DNA of 64,000 nucleotides from contig JACRAF010000031.1 of the NCBI GenBank assembly GCA_016213505.1, positions 47,211 through 111,210 of the forward strand, read 5' to 3'. Under the pieces are notes generated by a model. The model was given only the letters and a program-made list of their open reading frames with translations. It was not told the origin of the DNA and did no database searches. The stretch comes from Devosia nanyangense (GTDB lineage Bacteria; Pseudomonadota; Alphaproteobacteria; Rhizobiales; Devosiaceae). Of the stretch, positions 1-9,373 are shown piece after piece. The translations under genes and the position numbers were made by a program. Each line of letters begins with the position of its first letter. Positions within the stretch are counted from its first letter, which is position 1.

Positions 1-616
1 TGGCGCCGCGCGACACCGGCAGCACGACGCGCCAGAACACCCCGAAGCGCGAGCAGCCGTCGATCCGTGCCGCCTCTTCCAGCTCACGCGGGAAGGAGAC
101 GAAATACGACCGCATCAGGATGGTGGTAAAGGGTAGACCGAGCGTGGCGTAGAGCAGGATCAGGCCGACGAGGTTGTTGCGCAGGCCCATCTCGCCGAAA
201 AAGAAATAGATCGGCACCAGCAGCACATGCACCGGAACTGCAAGTGCCAGGAGGAACAGTTGCTGCGTCGCCGCGCTGCCGGGGAAGCGACCCCGCGCCA
301 GCGCGTAGCCGGCAAGCGACGACACCCCCAGCAGCAGCACCAGCGTGCCGCCGGTGACGATCACCGAGTTGATGAAATAGATGCCGATCGACTGGTTGGT
401 GCGGTTGCCGTCCATCACCGCTTCGTAATTGCCGAATTGCGGCGGGAAGGGGAAGGCGAACGGCGTCGACAGGATTTGCGGGTCGCTCTTGAGCGAGGTG
501 AAAAACAGGAACACGATCGGGTAGACTTGCACCACCACCCAGAGCAGCAGGAGGCCGGTGACCACGAGCCTGCCGGTGAGGCGGAAGCCGGCCGAGGAGG
601 GGCGTGCGCTCGCCAT
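1..616 (-). CDS. CUT1 sugar ABC transporter permease, MalG type (partial, runs off left edge)
   Basis: Inner-membrane subunit of a carbohydrate importer. The first 205 residues are visible: one N-terminal hydrophobic segment, a periplasmic stretch with the family's typical NY-EA spacing, further membrane segments, and the EAA loop (EEAARIDGCSRF) that contacts the ATPase near the left edge. The ATG at 616 lies 2 bases after the stop of the MalF-type permease, so both are translated from one message with the binding protein and the GntR regulator. The C-terminus, and any ATPase gene, would lie left of the window. The substrate is unknown. Confidence 0.9.
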   Translation of the reverse strand, partial: MASARPSSAGFRLTGRLVVTGLLLLWVVVQVYPIVFLFFTSLKSDPQILSTPFAFPFPPQFGNYEAVMDGNRTNQSIGIYFINSVIVTGGTLVLLLGVSSLAGYALARGRFPGSAATQQLFLLALAVPVHVLLVPIYFFFGEMGLRNNLVGLILLYATLGLPFTTILMRSYFVSFPRELEEAARIDGCSRFGVFWRVVLPVSRGA

Positions 617-618
617 CC

Positions 619-1572
619 TCAGAACTCCACCGCGTCGATCTTGGTGAGCCGGTAGTACACATAGGTGACCGTGAAGATCACCGCGAACATCGACACCGCC
701 ACGGCCGAAGCGTAGCCATATTCCTGCTGCTCGAAAGCCTTGCGGTAGAGATAGGTGCCCAGGACCGCCGAACTCTCCGCCGGCCCACCCTTGGTCATCA
801 CCCACACCAGGTCGAACACCTTGAGCGAGAAGATCACCTGGACGACGCTGATCGAGACCAGCACCGGCCAGATCATAGGAACGACCAGATAACGCATGCG
901 CTGCAGCTCGCCGGCGCCGTCGAGCGTCGCCGCATGATGCAGATCTTCCGGGATGCCCTCGATGGCGGCGAGCAGCACGATCATCGGAAAGCCCGCATAT
1001 TGCCAGATGCAGACGACGATGATCGCCGGCAGCGACAGGTCGAGGCTGCCGAGCCATGGCTGCGCCAAAACCCCGAGGCCGATACTCTTGAGCGCGGTGT
1101 TGAGCAGCCCATAATTCGGCTCGTAGATGCGCGCCCACAGCGCCGCTACGACCGTCATCGGCAGCATCACCGGCAGGTAGAAGGCGAAACGGTAGAAGCG
1201 GTGGAAAGGCACATGCCGCGAGATCGCGATGGCAAGCAGGAGGCCAAGGCCGACGGTGCCCGCAGTGGCCGAAACGGCAAACACGATGGTGTGGCCGAGT
1301 GCCCGCCAGAAATACTTGTCGCGGAACAGCCGCTCGAAGTTCTCGAGGCCGATCCAGTGGCGGGGCAGCAGCCCCTTCCACTCGAACAGCGACAGCTCCA
1401 GCGAGCGATAGAGCGGAAACCCCATGAAGGCGAGCAGCAGGATCACCGCCGGGGCGATGAACAGGTACCAGTGCGCATTGGCCCGGATTTGTGCGAGCCC
1501 GCCGACAGAACGATGTTCTACCTGGGTCGGCCGGACACGCGGCGACGCTGCGGATGGCGTTGGGGAAGTCAT
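619..1572 (-). CDS. CUT1 sugar ABC transporter permease, MalF type
   Basis: Inner-membrane partner of the MalG-type permease, 317 residues. About six hydrophobic segments are visible, the first at residues 30-50 after a polar N-terminus, as usual for MalF/UgpA proteins. The EAA-loop region (HHAATLDGAGELQRMRYLVV) is in the C-terminal half, followed by the family motif VMTKGGP. An upstream open frame allows a longer protein, but the ATG at 1572 gives the usual family length and follows the binding-protein gene (stop at 1635) after 62 bases. Substrate not deducible. Confidence 0.9.
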   Translation of the reverse strand: MTSPTPSAASPRVRPTQVEHRSVGGLAQIRANAHWYLFIAPAVILLLAFMGFPLYRSLELSLFEWKGLLPRHWIGLENFERLFRDKYFWRALGHTIVFAVSATAGTVGLGLLLAIAISRHVPFHRFYRFAFYLPVMLPMTVVAALWARIYEPNYGLLNTALKSIGLGVLAQPWLGSLDLSLPAIIVVCIWQYAGFPMIVLLAAIEGIPEDLHHAATLDGAGELQRMRYLVVPMIWPVLVSISVVQVIFSLKVFDLVWVMTKGGPAESSAVLGTYLYRKAFEQQEYGYASAVAVSMFAVIFTVTYVYYRLTKIDAVEF

Positions 1573-1634
1573 GGACGGCAGGCCTCGTGGCAGGATGCCC
1601 GGCCAGCATCGGCCGGCCGGGCAGACTTCGGCAA

Positions 1635-2936
1635 CTACTTGTTGCGCGCTTCCTCGTAGGCGTCTTCCATGGCCTGGCCGGCCTCCTCGGGCGTGCTGAC
1701 GCCGGTCAGTACCTCGCCGGCTGTCCGCTTCAGCGTGTTGAGGATGTCGGGCGGAACCGAGGACTCGTAGAGCGCCGGGGCGCCCATCTTGCCGACATCG
1801 GCGGCCATCTGCGACACCATGGGGGCCAGGAAGGACACGTCTTCGGCCGTCACGTCGGTGCGGCCGATGGTGAGACCGGAAGCTTTGGCGTAGGCGAGGG
1901 CGCCGTCCTTGGAGGCGAGGAAGGTGATGACCTTCTTGGCGGCATCGACCTTGTCGTGGTTGAAGGCGATGTAGCAGTTCGGCACCCAACTGCCCACCGG
2001 GCCATAGGCCACGTCCTGGATCGGCGGATAGTAGAAATAGCCGACCTCGAACTGGTCCTGCTTGAGCATGCCGGCACCGGCCCACGAGCCGGTCTGGTAC
2101 ATGGCCGCCTTGCCCGAGGTGAACAGCGACTTGGCCACTTCGTCGTCGATGATCCCGGCAAAGCCGTCAGCCGCGAAACCCTTGTCGACGATGTCCTTCA
2201 GCGTCTGGAAGATGCGGATGCTGTTGGGGTCGGTCCACTTGTGCGCACGTTCGGCTTCGGTGGAGGTTGGCGACCAGTTGCGCAGCAGCGCGTTGTACTC
2301 GTCCTGCGTCCACGACCGCATCATCAGCCCGTCAACGAGATGGTTGACCATGCCGTAGTCGTAGAGCGTGACCATCGGCTGGAAGCCGGCGCCGCGCACC
2401 TTGGCGGCGATGGCATAGAGCTCGTCCCACGTCGTGGGCGGGGTCAGGCCGAGGTCGGCGAAGATCGTCTTGTTGTAGTAGACATAGGGGGTCCACACCA
2501 CGTCGGTGTTGACGCCGTATTTGTGGCCGTCGGGTTCGGTGAAGTACTGCACCGTGCCCTCCGGGTAGCCGCCATTGGCATAGATGTCGTCGAGCGGCGC
2601 CAAGAGGTTGGCCGCGATCATCTCCTTGTACTGGAACGAGGGCGAGCACCACCACCAGGTGAGATCGGGGCCGTCGCTGGCGGCGAACATCGTGGTGGGC
2701 GCGGTCGCCTGCCAATTGAGTTCGTCCGATTGCAGCTCGAGGTCGACCTGGATATCGGGGTTGGCGTCGTTCCACGCCTTGATCGCTCCCACCGTGCCAT
2801 CGCCGGCGCCGACACCGCCGAGAACCGTCATCCGCAGATGGATCGGATCGGCGGCCAGCGCCTGACTCAGCGACAGCGACGCGGTCATCAGCGCCGCGAC
2901 CGACAAGTGCAGCGTCGTTCTAAATACTCGTCCCAT
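1635..2936 (-). CDS. Extracellular sugar-binding protein of a CUT1 ABC transporter
   Basis: Periplasmic ligand-binding protein, 433 residues, with a signal peptide of about 28 residues ending LSLSQALA before AD. The mature part has the SBP family 1 layout: DPIHLRMTVLGG start, a region binding the ligand through tryptophans (DLTWWW near residue 100) and a helical C-terminus rich in acidic residues. Its first 17 bases overlap the end of the regulator gene, showing one operon (gntR, binding protein, two permeases). The sugar is unknown, because no catabolic enzyme of this operon lies inside the window. Confidence 0.9.
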   Translation of the reverse strand: MGRVFRTTLHLSVAALMTASLSLSQALAADPIHLRMTVLGGVGAGDGTVGAIKAWNDANPDIQVDLELQSDELNWQATAPTTMFAASDGPDLTWWWCSPSFQYKEMIAANLLAPLDDIYANGGYPEGTVQYFTEPDGHKYGVNTDVVWTPYVYYNKTIFADLGLTPPTTWDELYAIAAKVRGAGFQPMVTLYDYGMVNHLVDGLMMRSWTQDEYNALLRNWSPTSTEAERAHKWTDPNSIRIFQTLKDIVDKGFAADGFAGIIDDEVAKSLFTSGKAAMYQTGSWAGAGMLKQDQFEVGYFYYPPIQDVAYGPVGSWVPNCYIAFNHDKVDAAKKVITFLASKDGALAYAKASGLTIGRTDVTAEDVSFLAPMVSQMAADVGKMGAPALYESSVPPDILNTLKRTAGEVLTGVSTPEEAGQAMEDAYEEARNK

Positions 2937-3735
2937 TGCGTTTCCTCCTCTTGATGGGTGCGATCGGGTCGGCGCCTGCTCCGTTGCGGAGGGCGCCGGG
3001 GTTCTCCTGGTCGGGCGACCCGTCGCGCCCGGAGATCTGTTTGGTCGGCAGTTGCTCGAGGTCGCGGCTGACCTGTCCCAGATGGCCGCGCATGGCCTCG
3101 GTTGCCGCCGTTGCGTCGCGGCGCTCGATCGCGGCCAGGATCTTGTGATGAAAGCTCTGCGCGATCTTGGCGCTGTGGGTGACGAAGAACAGCCGCTTGC
3201 GCTGTTCGTTGAGCACATCCACCACCGTGTAGAGGATCATCGGCAGAAACTGGTTCTGGCTCGCTTTGGCGATGGCGACGTGAAAGCGATGATCGGCAGC
3301 GATGAAGCCGTCGACGTCGGCGAAGGCGTCGTCCATCGCCGCGACCTCGCGGCGGAGCGCGGCGATATCGTCGCTGGTGGCACGCAGCGCGGCGAGCCCC
3401 GCGACGCTGGGCTCGATGATCTGGCGTATCTCCACCAGTTGCCCGAGGTCGCGCGTCACGCCGCTGAAGGTGAGGGCCAGCTCGATTGAATCGCCCAGCG
3501 CCCGAGTCGTGGCGTCGGCGACGTAGGTGCCGCTGCCCTGCCGCACCTCGACCAGTCCGTCCTTGGCGAGGGCGCGAATGGCCTCGCGCACGACGTTCCG
3601 GCTGACGCCGTAGCCGACAGCGACCTCGCGCTCGGTCGGCAGACGGTCACCCTTGGTGAGCTCGCCCGACACGATCCGCGCGCGAATGGCCCCGGCTATC
3701 TGCTCGTAAAGCCTGATGGATTTCAGCTGTTCCAC
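2920..3735 (-). CDS. GntR-family regulator, FadR/FCD subgroup
   Basis: DNA-binding regulator of 271 residues. Winged helix-turn-helix at residues 8-75 (GELTKGDRLPTEREVAVGYG, then SRNVVREAIRALAKDGLVEV, wing RQGSGTYV) and an FCD ligand-binding domain at about 90-225 with metal-type residues (DHRFHVAIA and HHKILAAIERRD). The GTG at 3735 is the only start that keeps the whole HTH. The C-terminal 40 residues are a polar tail. It is first in its own operon, and a near-perfect inverted repeat lies just upstream, so autoregulation with control of the sugar transporter is likely. Confidence 0.9.
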   Translation of the reverse strand: MEQLKSIRLYEQIAGAIRARIVSGELTKGDRLPTEREVAVGYGVSRNVVREAIRALAKDGLVEVRQGSGTYVADATTRALGDSIELALTFSGVTRDLGQLVEIRQIIEPSVAGLAALRATSDDIAALRREVAAMDDAFADVDGFIAADHRFHVAIAKASQNQFLPMILYTVVDVLNEQRKRLFFVTHSAKIAQSFHHKILAAIERRDATAATEAMRGHLGQVSRDLEQLPTKQISGRDGSPDQENPGALRNGAGADPIAPIKRRKRNGTSI

Positions 3736-3759
3736 TTGGAATCCGGACGCTCGGCGACG

Positions 3760-3792
3760 AATTGGTAGGATGACCCTATGAACCTACCTATT
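3760..3792. promoter_or_regulatory. Candidate GntR operator: 10-bp inverted repeat with 13-bp spacer
   Basis: AATTGGTAGG at 3760-3769 and CCTACCTATT at 3783-3792 are inverted copies with one mismatch. The repeat starts 25 bases upstream of the GTG of the GntR gene, where an autoregulatory site is expected. FadR-type sites are often shorter and more compact, so the two arms may be two half-sites of a dimer or two separate contacts. Confidence 0.45.
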
Positions 3793-4205
3793 GCGTTTTG
3801 ATGTCGGTCGCAAGCGCCGAGACTATGGCTCACCCGAAAGTATGATGAGGTAAGGATAGCGAAACGATGCATCGCGATCTGAAGGGCAGGTTGCATTTGG
3901 CCAGCCCAGGTTTCGTCGCCGTTTTGGGCCACACCTACTCGGGACAACGCTCTGGCCTGGCAATGCCAAACTCGAAGCGCAGACGGCGTGTGGAAGCTGT
4001 ACAACCTCTATGTGGACCCCTTGAAAGCAAAGGATCCGAGCTTGAGCGAGGCGCAGCGAGACGTCCGAGTCCGCAACCTGCCGGCATGCCGGACGCCCGC
4101 GTCCCACCGGCCACATGACGGGAGGGGCCGTGGACGTTATCCTTGGCAACAGGGCCAGCGCCAGGGTGGATCTAGGGCCGATCGCGATGGCTCGCGCGCC
4201 ACAAT
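3793..4205. other. Intergenic stretch, no gene recognised
   Basis: Divergent gap between the GntR operon and the CUT2 operon. The short open frames here have unbalanced composition, no ribosome-binding site and no recognisable motif, and base composition is more even than in the flanking genes. It may hold decayed sequence plus the promoters of both operons. Confidence 0.4.
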
Positions 4206-4232
4206 TTGCATTCAATATCAATATTTTATGAT
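4206..4232 (+). promoter_or_regulatory. Possible promoter of the CUT2/hydantoinase operon
   Basis: TTGCAT at 4206 and TATGAT at 4227 are separated by 15 bases within the only strongly AT-rich patch before the binding-protein gene. The spacing is shorter than optimal, so this is a tentative assignment. The resulting leader would be about 120 bases. Confidence 0.3.
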
Positions 4233-4361
4233 GTGCACTATCCTACGGTTCGTGCGAACTTCATCATTCCTATCCCGCTGCAGTCGCGCCCTCGCCTTTA
4301 TCGTCCCTTGTGGCCCCTAACGCCGTGCAATGTTTGCGCGAAACTCAGCGGAGGATGTCGC

Positions 4362-5357
4362 ATGACGAAGACTATTCGGAACCGCAGCTTCGGCGTTTTG
4401 CTCGGAGCGGCCGCGAGCATTGTGGCGCTTGCGGGAATGGCGCGGGCAGATGATATCCAGGTGGCCTATCTGTCGGCCAGCTCGGCCAACACCTGGCTCG
4501 CCGCTTCGGCGGTCGAGATGCAGAAGGTCGCGGCGGCCAACGGCATCAAGATCACTGAATTCGATGCGCAGTTCGATCCGGCCAAGCAGACGGCCCAGAT
4601 GCAGGACGTCATCGCTTCGGGCAAATACAAGGGCATCGTCTTCGTGGCGCTGACCGGCGCCGGGGCGATCCCCGATGTGCAGGCGGCGCTCGATGCCGGG
4701 ATGCAGGTCGTCGGGCTGAACCAGGTGATCGGCGCCGACCTCACCACTTCGGATCCGCAGGTGAAGGGCATGGCGGCTTCCGCCATGGCGGCGCCCTACC
4801 GGTCGGGCGAGCGGCTCGGCAAGCTTGCGATCAAGGCCTGCGAGGGGATCGATCCCTGTTCCGTGGTCTATATCTTCGGCATCAAGGGCATTCCGCTCGA
4901 CGTCGCCATGCGCCAGGGCTTCGATGACACCATCACCGCCCACGCCAATATCTCGGTCGTGGCCGAGGGCGAGGGCAAGTACCTCGGCCCGGATGGCGGC
5001 ATCGCGGCGACGCAGGACATCCTGCAGCTGAACAAGCCGTTCCAGGTGATGGTCGGCGCCGACCAGTCCATCCAGGGTGCGGCCATTGCGCTCAAGGACG
5101 CCGGCATGGCGCCGGGCTCCGTCAAGCTCATCGGCCTGGGCGGTTCGGCTCCGGCGCTTGCCGGCGTCGCCGACGGCAGCTGGTATGGCGATGTTTTCGG
5201 CGCCCCCCGCGACGAGGGGCGGCTGGCCATGCAGGCCATGGTCGACGCGCTGAACGGCAAGATGGACGGCGGCATCGATCCGCTGACCTCGGTCCCGGAC
5301 GAAGGCCTGATCACCAAGGACAACGTGTCCAAGTTCACGGCGCAGTGGAACGGCTGA
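4362..5357 (+). CDS. Periplasmic binding protein of a CUT2 (ribose/xylose-type) ABC transporter
   Basis: 331 residues with a signal peptide (MTKTIRNRSFGVLLG to about residue 26, cleavage after MARA). The fold is that of peripla_BP_4 proteins: VAYLSASSANTWLAASAVEM, the TAQMQDVIASGKYKGIVFVA stretch, and a C-terminal GSWYGDVFGAPRDEGRLAMQ. GGAGG lies 8 bases before the ATG at 4362; longer upstream frames lack a signal peptide. It heads an operon with an RbsA-like ATPase, an RbsC-like permease and two hydantoin-type enzymes, so the ligand may be a sugar-like or nucleoside-like heterocycle rather than a plain sugar (inference). Confidence 0.9.
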   Translation: MTKTIRNRSFGVLLGAAASIVALAGMARADDIQVAYLSASSANTWLAASAVEMQKVAAANGIKITEFDAQFDPAKQTAQMQDVIASGKYKGIVFVALTGAGAIPDVQAALDAGMQVVGLNQVIGADLTTSDPQVKGMAASAMAAPYRSGERLGKLAIKACEGIDPCSVVYIFGIKGIPLDVAMRQGFDDTITAHANISVVAEGEGKYLGPDGGIAATQDILQLNKPFQVMVGADQSIQGAAIALKDAGMAPGSVKLIGLGGSAPALAGVADGSWYGDVFGAPRDEGRLAMQAMVDALNGKMDGGIDPLTSVPDEGLITKDNVSKFTAQWNG

Positions 5358-5366
5358 TTGCCGGCC

Positions 5367-6869
5367 ATGTCGCCACAGGCGCCCGCTTTGCTGACCCTTT
5401 CGGGGGTCAGCAAACACTTTGGCGGCGTGCAAGCGCTCATCGACATCGACATCGCCTTTGAGGCCGGCAGGGTCCACGCCCTGGTGGGCGAGAACGGGGC
5501 CGGCAAGTCCACACTGGGCAAGCTGATCCTCGGCATCCACCGGCCGAGCGCCGGCAAGGTGCGGCTGGATGGACACGAGGTCGCGATCCATCAACCGGCC
5601 GACGCACTGGGCCTGGGTCTGGTCGGCATCGCGCAGGAACTCTCGCTGATGCCGCGCTCGAGCGTTCTGGACAACATCGCGCTGGGACGCGAGGTGACGC
5701 GCCACGGACTGGTCGACAGAACGGCGACGCTCAAAGCCGTGACCGGGGTGATGGAGCGGTTCGACATGCGGCTCGATCCGCATGCGATCGTTGGGACGCT
5801 GCCGGTGGCGGAGCGCCAGAAGGTCGAGATCCTGCGTGCGCTGAGCCGGGACGCACGGCTCATCATCTTCGACGAGCCGACCGCCCGGCTGGCTACCTAT
5901 CAGGCCAAGCAATTGCTGACCTTGATCCGGTCGCTGGCTGCGGCGGGCAAAGCGGTGATCTATGTTTCCCACTTCCTCGAAGAGATTCTGGAAGTCGCCG
6001 ACACGATCACCATCCTCAGGAACGGCCGGCTGATTCGCACCGGCCCGGCCGCGGCGGAAACGCGCGAGACGCTGGTGGCCGGGGTGACGGGCCAGAACTA
6101 CCAGTCGCAGTTCCCGAAGCGATCTGTACCGCCCGGCGGGAGCGCGCCGGTGCTGCGCGTGCGCGACCTCTCCTCGAAAGGGCTTTTCGAAGGAGTGGAT
6201 CTGAATGTCCACGCGGGCGAGATCGTGGGGCTCGCGGGCCTCGTCGGCGCGGGGCGCAGTGAAGTTGCCCACGCGATCTATGGCGCGGCGCCGGTCGACT
6301 CCGGCACCATCGAATTCGACGGCAAAGCGCTCACCAGGCGATCAATCCGCCAGCGGATCGATGCCGGTATGGCGATCATCCCCGAGTCCCGTCGCGATCA
6401 GGCCCTGTTCCTCGCGCGGCCGATCCTCGAGAATGTCTCGCTGCCTCACCTCAAGCGGTTCTCCAACTGGCTCGGGCTGCGCAAGCGGGCCGAAAAGCAG
6501 GCCGTGACCGCAAGTTGCGCCGACACGTCCGTCAAATACACGGCGCTGGGTGACCACGTGGACACGCTCTCGGGTGGCAACCAGCAGAAGATCCTGTTTG
6601 CGCGGGCCGCCCTTGGCCGTCCGCGCCTGCTCATCGCCGACGAGCCGACGCGCGGGGTCGATGTCGGCGCCAAGCGCAGCATTTACGAGATGATTGTGCG
6701 GCTGGCCGAACAGGGCGAGGCGATCCTGCTGATCTCATCGGAAATCGAGGAGATCATGGGGCTTTGTCACAGGGTCGTGGTTCTGTCGCGTGGGCGGGTC
6801 GCAGCACAGCTTTCGGGGCAAGACCTGACCGAGCAAGCCGTCATGCAAGCGGCGTTCAGCGGGGGATGA
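5367..6869 (+). CDS. CUT2 ABC transporter double ATP-binding protein (RbsA/MglA type)
   Basis: 500 residues with two fused nucleotide-binding domains, the hallmark of CUT2 ATPases. Domain 1 has Walker A GENGAGKST, signature LPVAERQKVEI and Walker B LIIFDEPTARL. Domain 2 has the degenerate Walker A GLVGAGRSE typical of this family, a canonical LSGGNQQKI signature and LLIADEPTRGVDVGAK. A TTG directly after the previous stop (5358) is an alternative start; the ATG at 5367 is preferred. It energises the permease just downstream. Confidence 0.92.
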   Translation: MSPQAPALLTLSGVSKHFGGVQALIDIDIAFEAGRVHALVGENGAGKSTLGKLILGIHRPSAGKVRLDGHEVAIHQPADALGLGLVGIAQELSLMPRSSVLDNIALGREVTRHGLVDRTATLKAVTGVMERFDMRLDPHAIVGTLPVAERQKVEILRALSRDARLIIFDEPTARLATYQAKQLLTLIRSLAAAGKAVIYVSHFLEEILEVADTITILRNGRLIRTGPAAAETRETLVAGVTGQNYQSQFPKRSVPPGGSAPVLRVRDLSSKGLFEGVDLNVHAGEIVGLAGLVGAGRSEVAHAIYGAAPVDSGTIEFDGKALTRRSIRQRIDAGMAIIPESRRDQALFLARPILENVSLPHLKRFSNWLGLRKRAEKQAVTASCADTSVKYTALGDHVDTLSGGNQQKILFARAALGRPRLLIADEPTRGVDVGAKRSIYEMIVRLAEQGEAILLISSEIEEIMGLCHRVVVLSRGRVAAQLSGQDLTEQAVMQAAFSGG

Positions 6870-6870
6870 G

Positions 6871-7809
6871 TTGCAGACTCTGCTAAGGTTTGCGCGGGCC
6901 TATGGCATCGTGCTGGTGACGGTTCTGCTGTTCGTGTTGCTGGCAACGACCACCGAGGGCTTTGCCACGCTCCGCAACTTCCGCAACATCCTCGACCAGC
7001 AATCGACTGTGCTGATCGCGGCCAGCTTCCTGACCATTGCCACCATCGCCGGCAATTTCGACGTCTCGGTCTCGGCGGTATTCGTCGCGACGCCACTGGT
7101 GGCGCTGGCGGTCGAGAATGCGACGGGGAGCGTGCCGCTCGCCGTGCTGGCCGCCGTTCTGACCGGCGCGGCTATGGGGCTCTTCAACGGCATCATCGTC
7201 GCGCGGTTCCGCATCAACTCCTTCATCGCGACGTTGGCCACGTCCTTCATGTTCTTCGGCGTCGGCTACCTCGTCTCGGGCAGGTCGCTGTTGCGACCCA
7301 TCGGGCAGGACTATCCGATGCTCGCGCGAACCCAGATTCTGGGGCTCACCTCCTCGACATGGGTCTCGTTCCTGATGGTCATCGTCGCGACGATCCTGCT
7401 CACCCGGACCCGCTTCGGCAGGAACGTCTTTGCCACCGGCGGCAACCCCGAGGCGGCGCGGATCGCCGGAGTGAATGTCCCGCGGGTACAGGCAACGACC
7501 TTCGTGCTGCTGTCGACCGCGGCCGCCATCGCAGGCGTACTGAACTCGTCGCGGTCCCTTTCCGCGCAGCCCTCGGACGATTTCAGCTTCGTCTTTTCGG
7601 TGCTCACCGCGGTCATTGTCGGCGGCACCTCGATCGCCGGCGGTCAGGGCGCGGTCTGGCGCACGGTCGCCGGCGCATTCTTCCTCGCGTTTCTCTCAAA
7701 CGGCTTCAACCTGCACCAGATCGATCCGATCTGGCAGCGGCTGATCGAGGGGATGGTCATCCTAATCGCGGTCGGCGTCGACGCCTGGACCCAACGCAAC
7801 AGCAAGTGA
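6871..7809 (+). CDS. CUT2 ABC transporter permease (RbsC type)
   Basis: 312-residue inner-membrane protein with eight or more hydrophobic segments. It carries the BPD_transp_2 features: GNFDVSVSAVF near residue 65 (the GxxDLSVG-like motif), the FATGGNPEAARIAGVNV loop near 190, and VIVGGTSIAGGQG near 250. The start is a TTG one base after the ATPase stop, with GGGGG in the preceding codons as ribosome-binding site; the overlapping ATG at 6866 is in the wrong frame and ends after five codons. Confidence 0.9.
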   Translation: MQTLLRFARAYGIVLVTVLLFVLLATTTEGFATLRNFRNILDQQSTVLIAASFLTIATIAGNFDVSVSAVFVATPLVALAVENATGSVPLAVLAAVLTGAAMGLFNGIIVARFRINSFIATLATSFMFFGVGYLVSGRSLLRPIGQDYPMLARTQILGLTSSTWVSFLMVIVATILLTRTRFGRNVFATGGNPEAARIAGVNVPRVQATTFVLLSTAAAIAGVLNSSRSLSAQPSDDFSFVFSVLTAVIVGGTSIAGGQGAVWRTVAGAFFLAFLSNGFNLHQIDPIWQRLIEGMVILIAVGVDAWTQRNSK

Positions 7810-7831
7810 CGACGGAAAGCAGGGAGCCGAG

Positions 7832-9373
7832 ATGATCCGGATCGGAGTGGATGTCGGCGGCACGAATACCGATGCCGTGGTGCTGAACGGGGCCGAGGTG
7901 ATTGCCGGGGCCAAGCGTCCGACCACGGCGGATGTGCATTCCGGCGTGAAGGCCGCAGTAGCGGCGGCGATGGAGACTTCGGCCATCGCCGCCGCGCAGG
8001 TCGATGCCGTCATGGTGGGCACGACGCACTTCGTCAATGCGCTGGTCGAGCGCCGCCGTCTTGCGCCAACCGGGCTGATCCGGCTCTGCCTGCCCTCGGG
8101 AGGAAGCCTCAAGCCCTTTGCCGACTGGCCGGCCGACCTCATCGCGGCGATGCATCTCGACTATCGCCTCGCCGATGGCGGCTGCGAGATGGACGGGCGC
8201 GAGATTGCGCCGCTGAACCCCGCGCAGATCCTGGCCGCCGTCCGCGAACTCAGGGCCGGGGGTTGCACCGAGCTGGCGATCAGCGCGGTCTTCGCCACGA
8301 TCCGGGGCGATGCCGAGCGCGAGGCGGCGGCGTTGATCGCCAAGGAATTCCCCGACATGGCCATCACGCTCAGCCAGGATATCGGCCGGATCGGCCTTCT
8401 GGAACGCGAAAATGCCGCAACGATCAACGCAGCGCTGCGTCCGCTGGCGCGGGAAGTGGTCGACGCGTTCGGCTCGATCCGGGCGGCGCTGGGCCTCAAC
8501 TGCCCTCTGTTCTTTACGGCAAATGACGGCACGCTGATCGACAGCGCCGATGTCGCCCACTTGCCGGTGCTGACCTTCGCTTGCGGCCCGACCAATTCGA
8601 TGCGCGGGGCGGCCTATCTGTCTGGGGTGAAGCACGCGCTGGTCATCGATGTCGGCGGTACCACGACCGATGTCGGCGAGGTGCGCGACGGCTTCCCGCG
8701 GCTGGCCGGCACCTCGGTGGAGGTGGTCGACGTGCGCACCAACTTCTCGATGCCGGACGTGATCAGCGTCGGTCTTGGCGGCGGGTCGCTGGTGAAGACC
8801 GCGGTCCCTGCGGTGGGCCCGGAATCGGTGGGGCGGGAACTCATCACCAAGGGCATCGTCTTTGGCGGCGATGTGCTCACCGCCTCGGACATCGTGGTGG
8901 CGGCCGGGCGGGCGAAGATGGGCAGCCATCCCCCGCCCGAGGTTGCAGGACTGGACGGCTATACCCGCTTCATCGATCAGATCGTGACCGATGCCGTGGC
9001 GCGGTCGCGCACCAGTGGCGAGGCCATGCCGGTGCTGGCCGTGGGCGGCGGGTCGGTGATGCTGGCCGACCGGGTGGACGGGCTGGAAGTGATCCGTCCG
9101 CCGCATTTCGACCTTGCCAATGCGGTGGGGGCGGCCATCGCCCAGATCTCGGGCGAAGTTTCCAAGATCGTGCCAGTCAGCGCGGGCCTGACCCGCGAAG
9201 AGGCGATCGAGCAGGTGACGGAAGAGGCACGCGCCATCGCCATCGGTCGCGGAGCCGATCCCGCAAGCCTCCTCGTCCTGTCGAAGTCCGACGTGCCGCT
9301 GTCCTATCTGCCCGGAAACAACCTGTCGATCAGCGTGACCGTTGTCGGCGATCTCAAACTGGAGGCCCGCTGA
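7832..9373 (+). CDS. Hydantoinase/oxoprolinase family protein (short HyuA-like)
   Basis: 513 residues. The N-terminal Hydant_A_N domain begins with the ATP-binding motif RIGVDVGGTNTDAVVL. The hydantoinase A domain contains the second phosphate-binding motif ALVIDVGGTTTDVGEV near residue 275 and the glycine-rich ISVGLGGGS. HyuA and 5-oxoprolinase enzymes open cyclic amides with ATP. This is the shorter form that usually sits beside DUF917 proteins and differs from the longer HyuA at 12927. It has a good ribosome-binding site (AGGGAG) and is followed by DUF917 with a 1-base overlap, so the two probably act together. Confidence 0.88.
   Translation: MIRIGVDVGGTNTDAVVLNGAEVIAGAKRPTTADVHSGVKAAVAAAMETSAIAAAQVDAVMVGTTHFVNALVERRRLAPTGLIRLCLPSGGSLKPFADWPADLIAAMHLDYRLADGGCEMDGREIAPLNPAQILAAVRELRAGGCTELAISAVFATIRGDAEREAAALIAKEFPDMAITLSQDIGRIGLLERENAATINAALRPLAREVVDAFGSIRAALGLNCPLFFTANDGTLIDSADVAHLPVLTFACGPTNSMRGAAYLSGVKHALVIDVGGTTTDVGEVRDGFPRLAGTSVEVVDVRTNFSMPDVISVGLGGGSLVKTAVPAVGPESVGRELITKGIVFGGDVLTASDIVVAAGRAKMGSHPPPEVAGLDGYTRFIDQIVTDAVARSRTSGEAMPVLAVGGGSVMLADRVDGLEVIRPPHFDLANAVGAAIAQISGEVSKIVPVSAGLTREEAIEQVTEEARAIAIGRGADPASLLVLSKSDVPLSYLPGNNLSISVTVVGDLKLEAR

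Noticed and set aside
3867..4118. An 83-residue plus-strand frame in the same intergenic region
   Set aside because: Arginine- and proline-rich random-looking sequence with no homology I can name.
3823..4221. A 132-residue minus-strand frame in the first large intergenic region
   Set aside because: No ribosome-binding site, no recognisable motif, erratic composition, and it would overlap the likely promoters.
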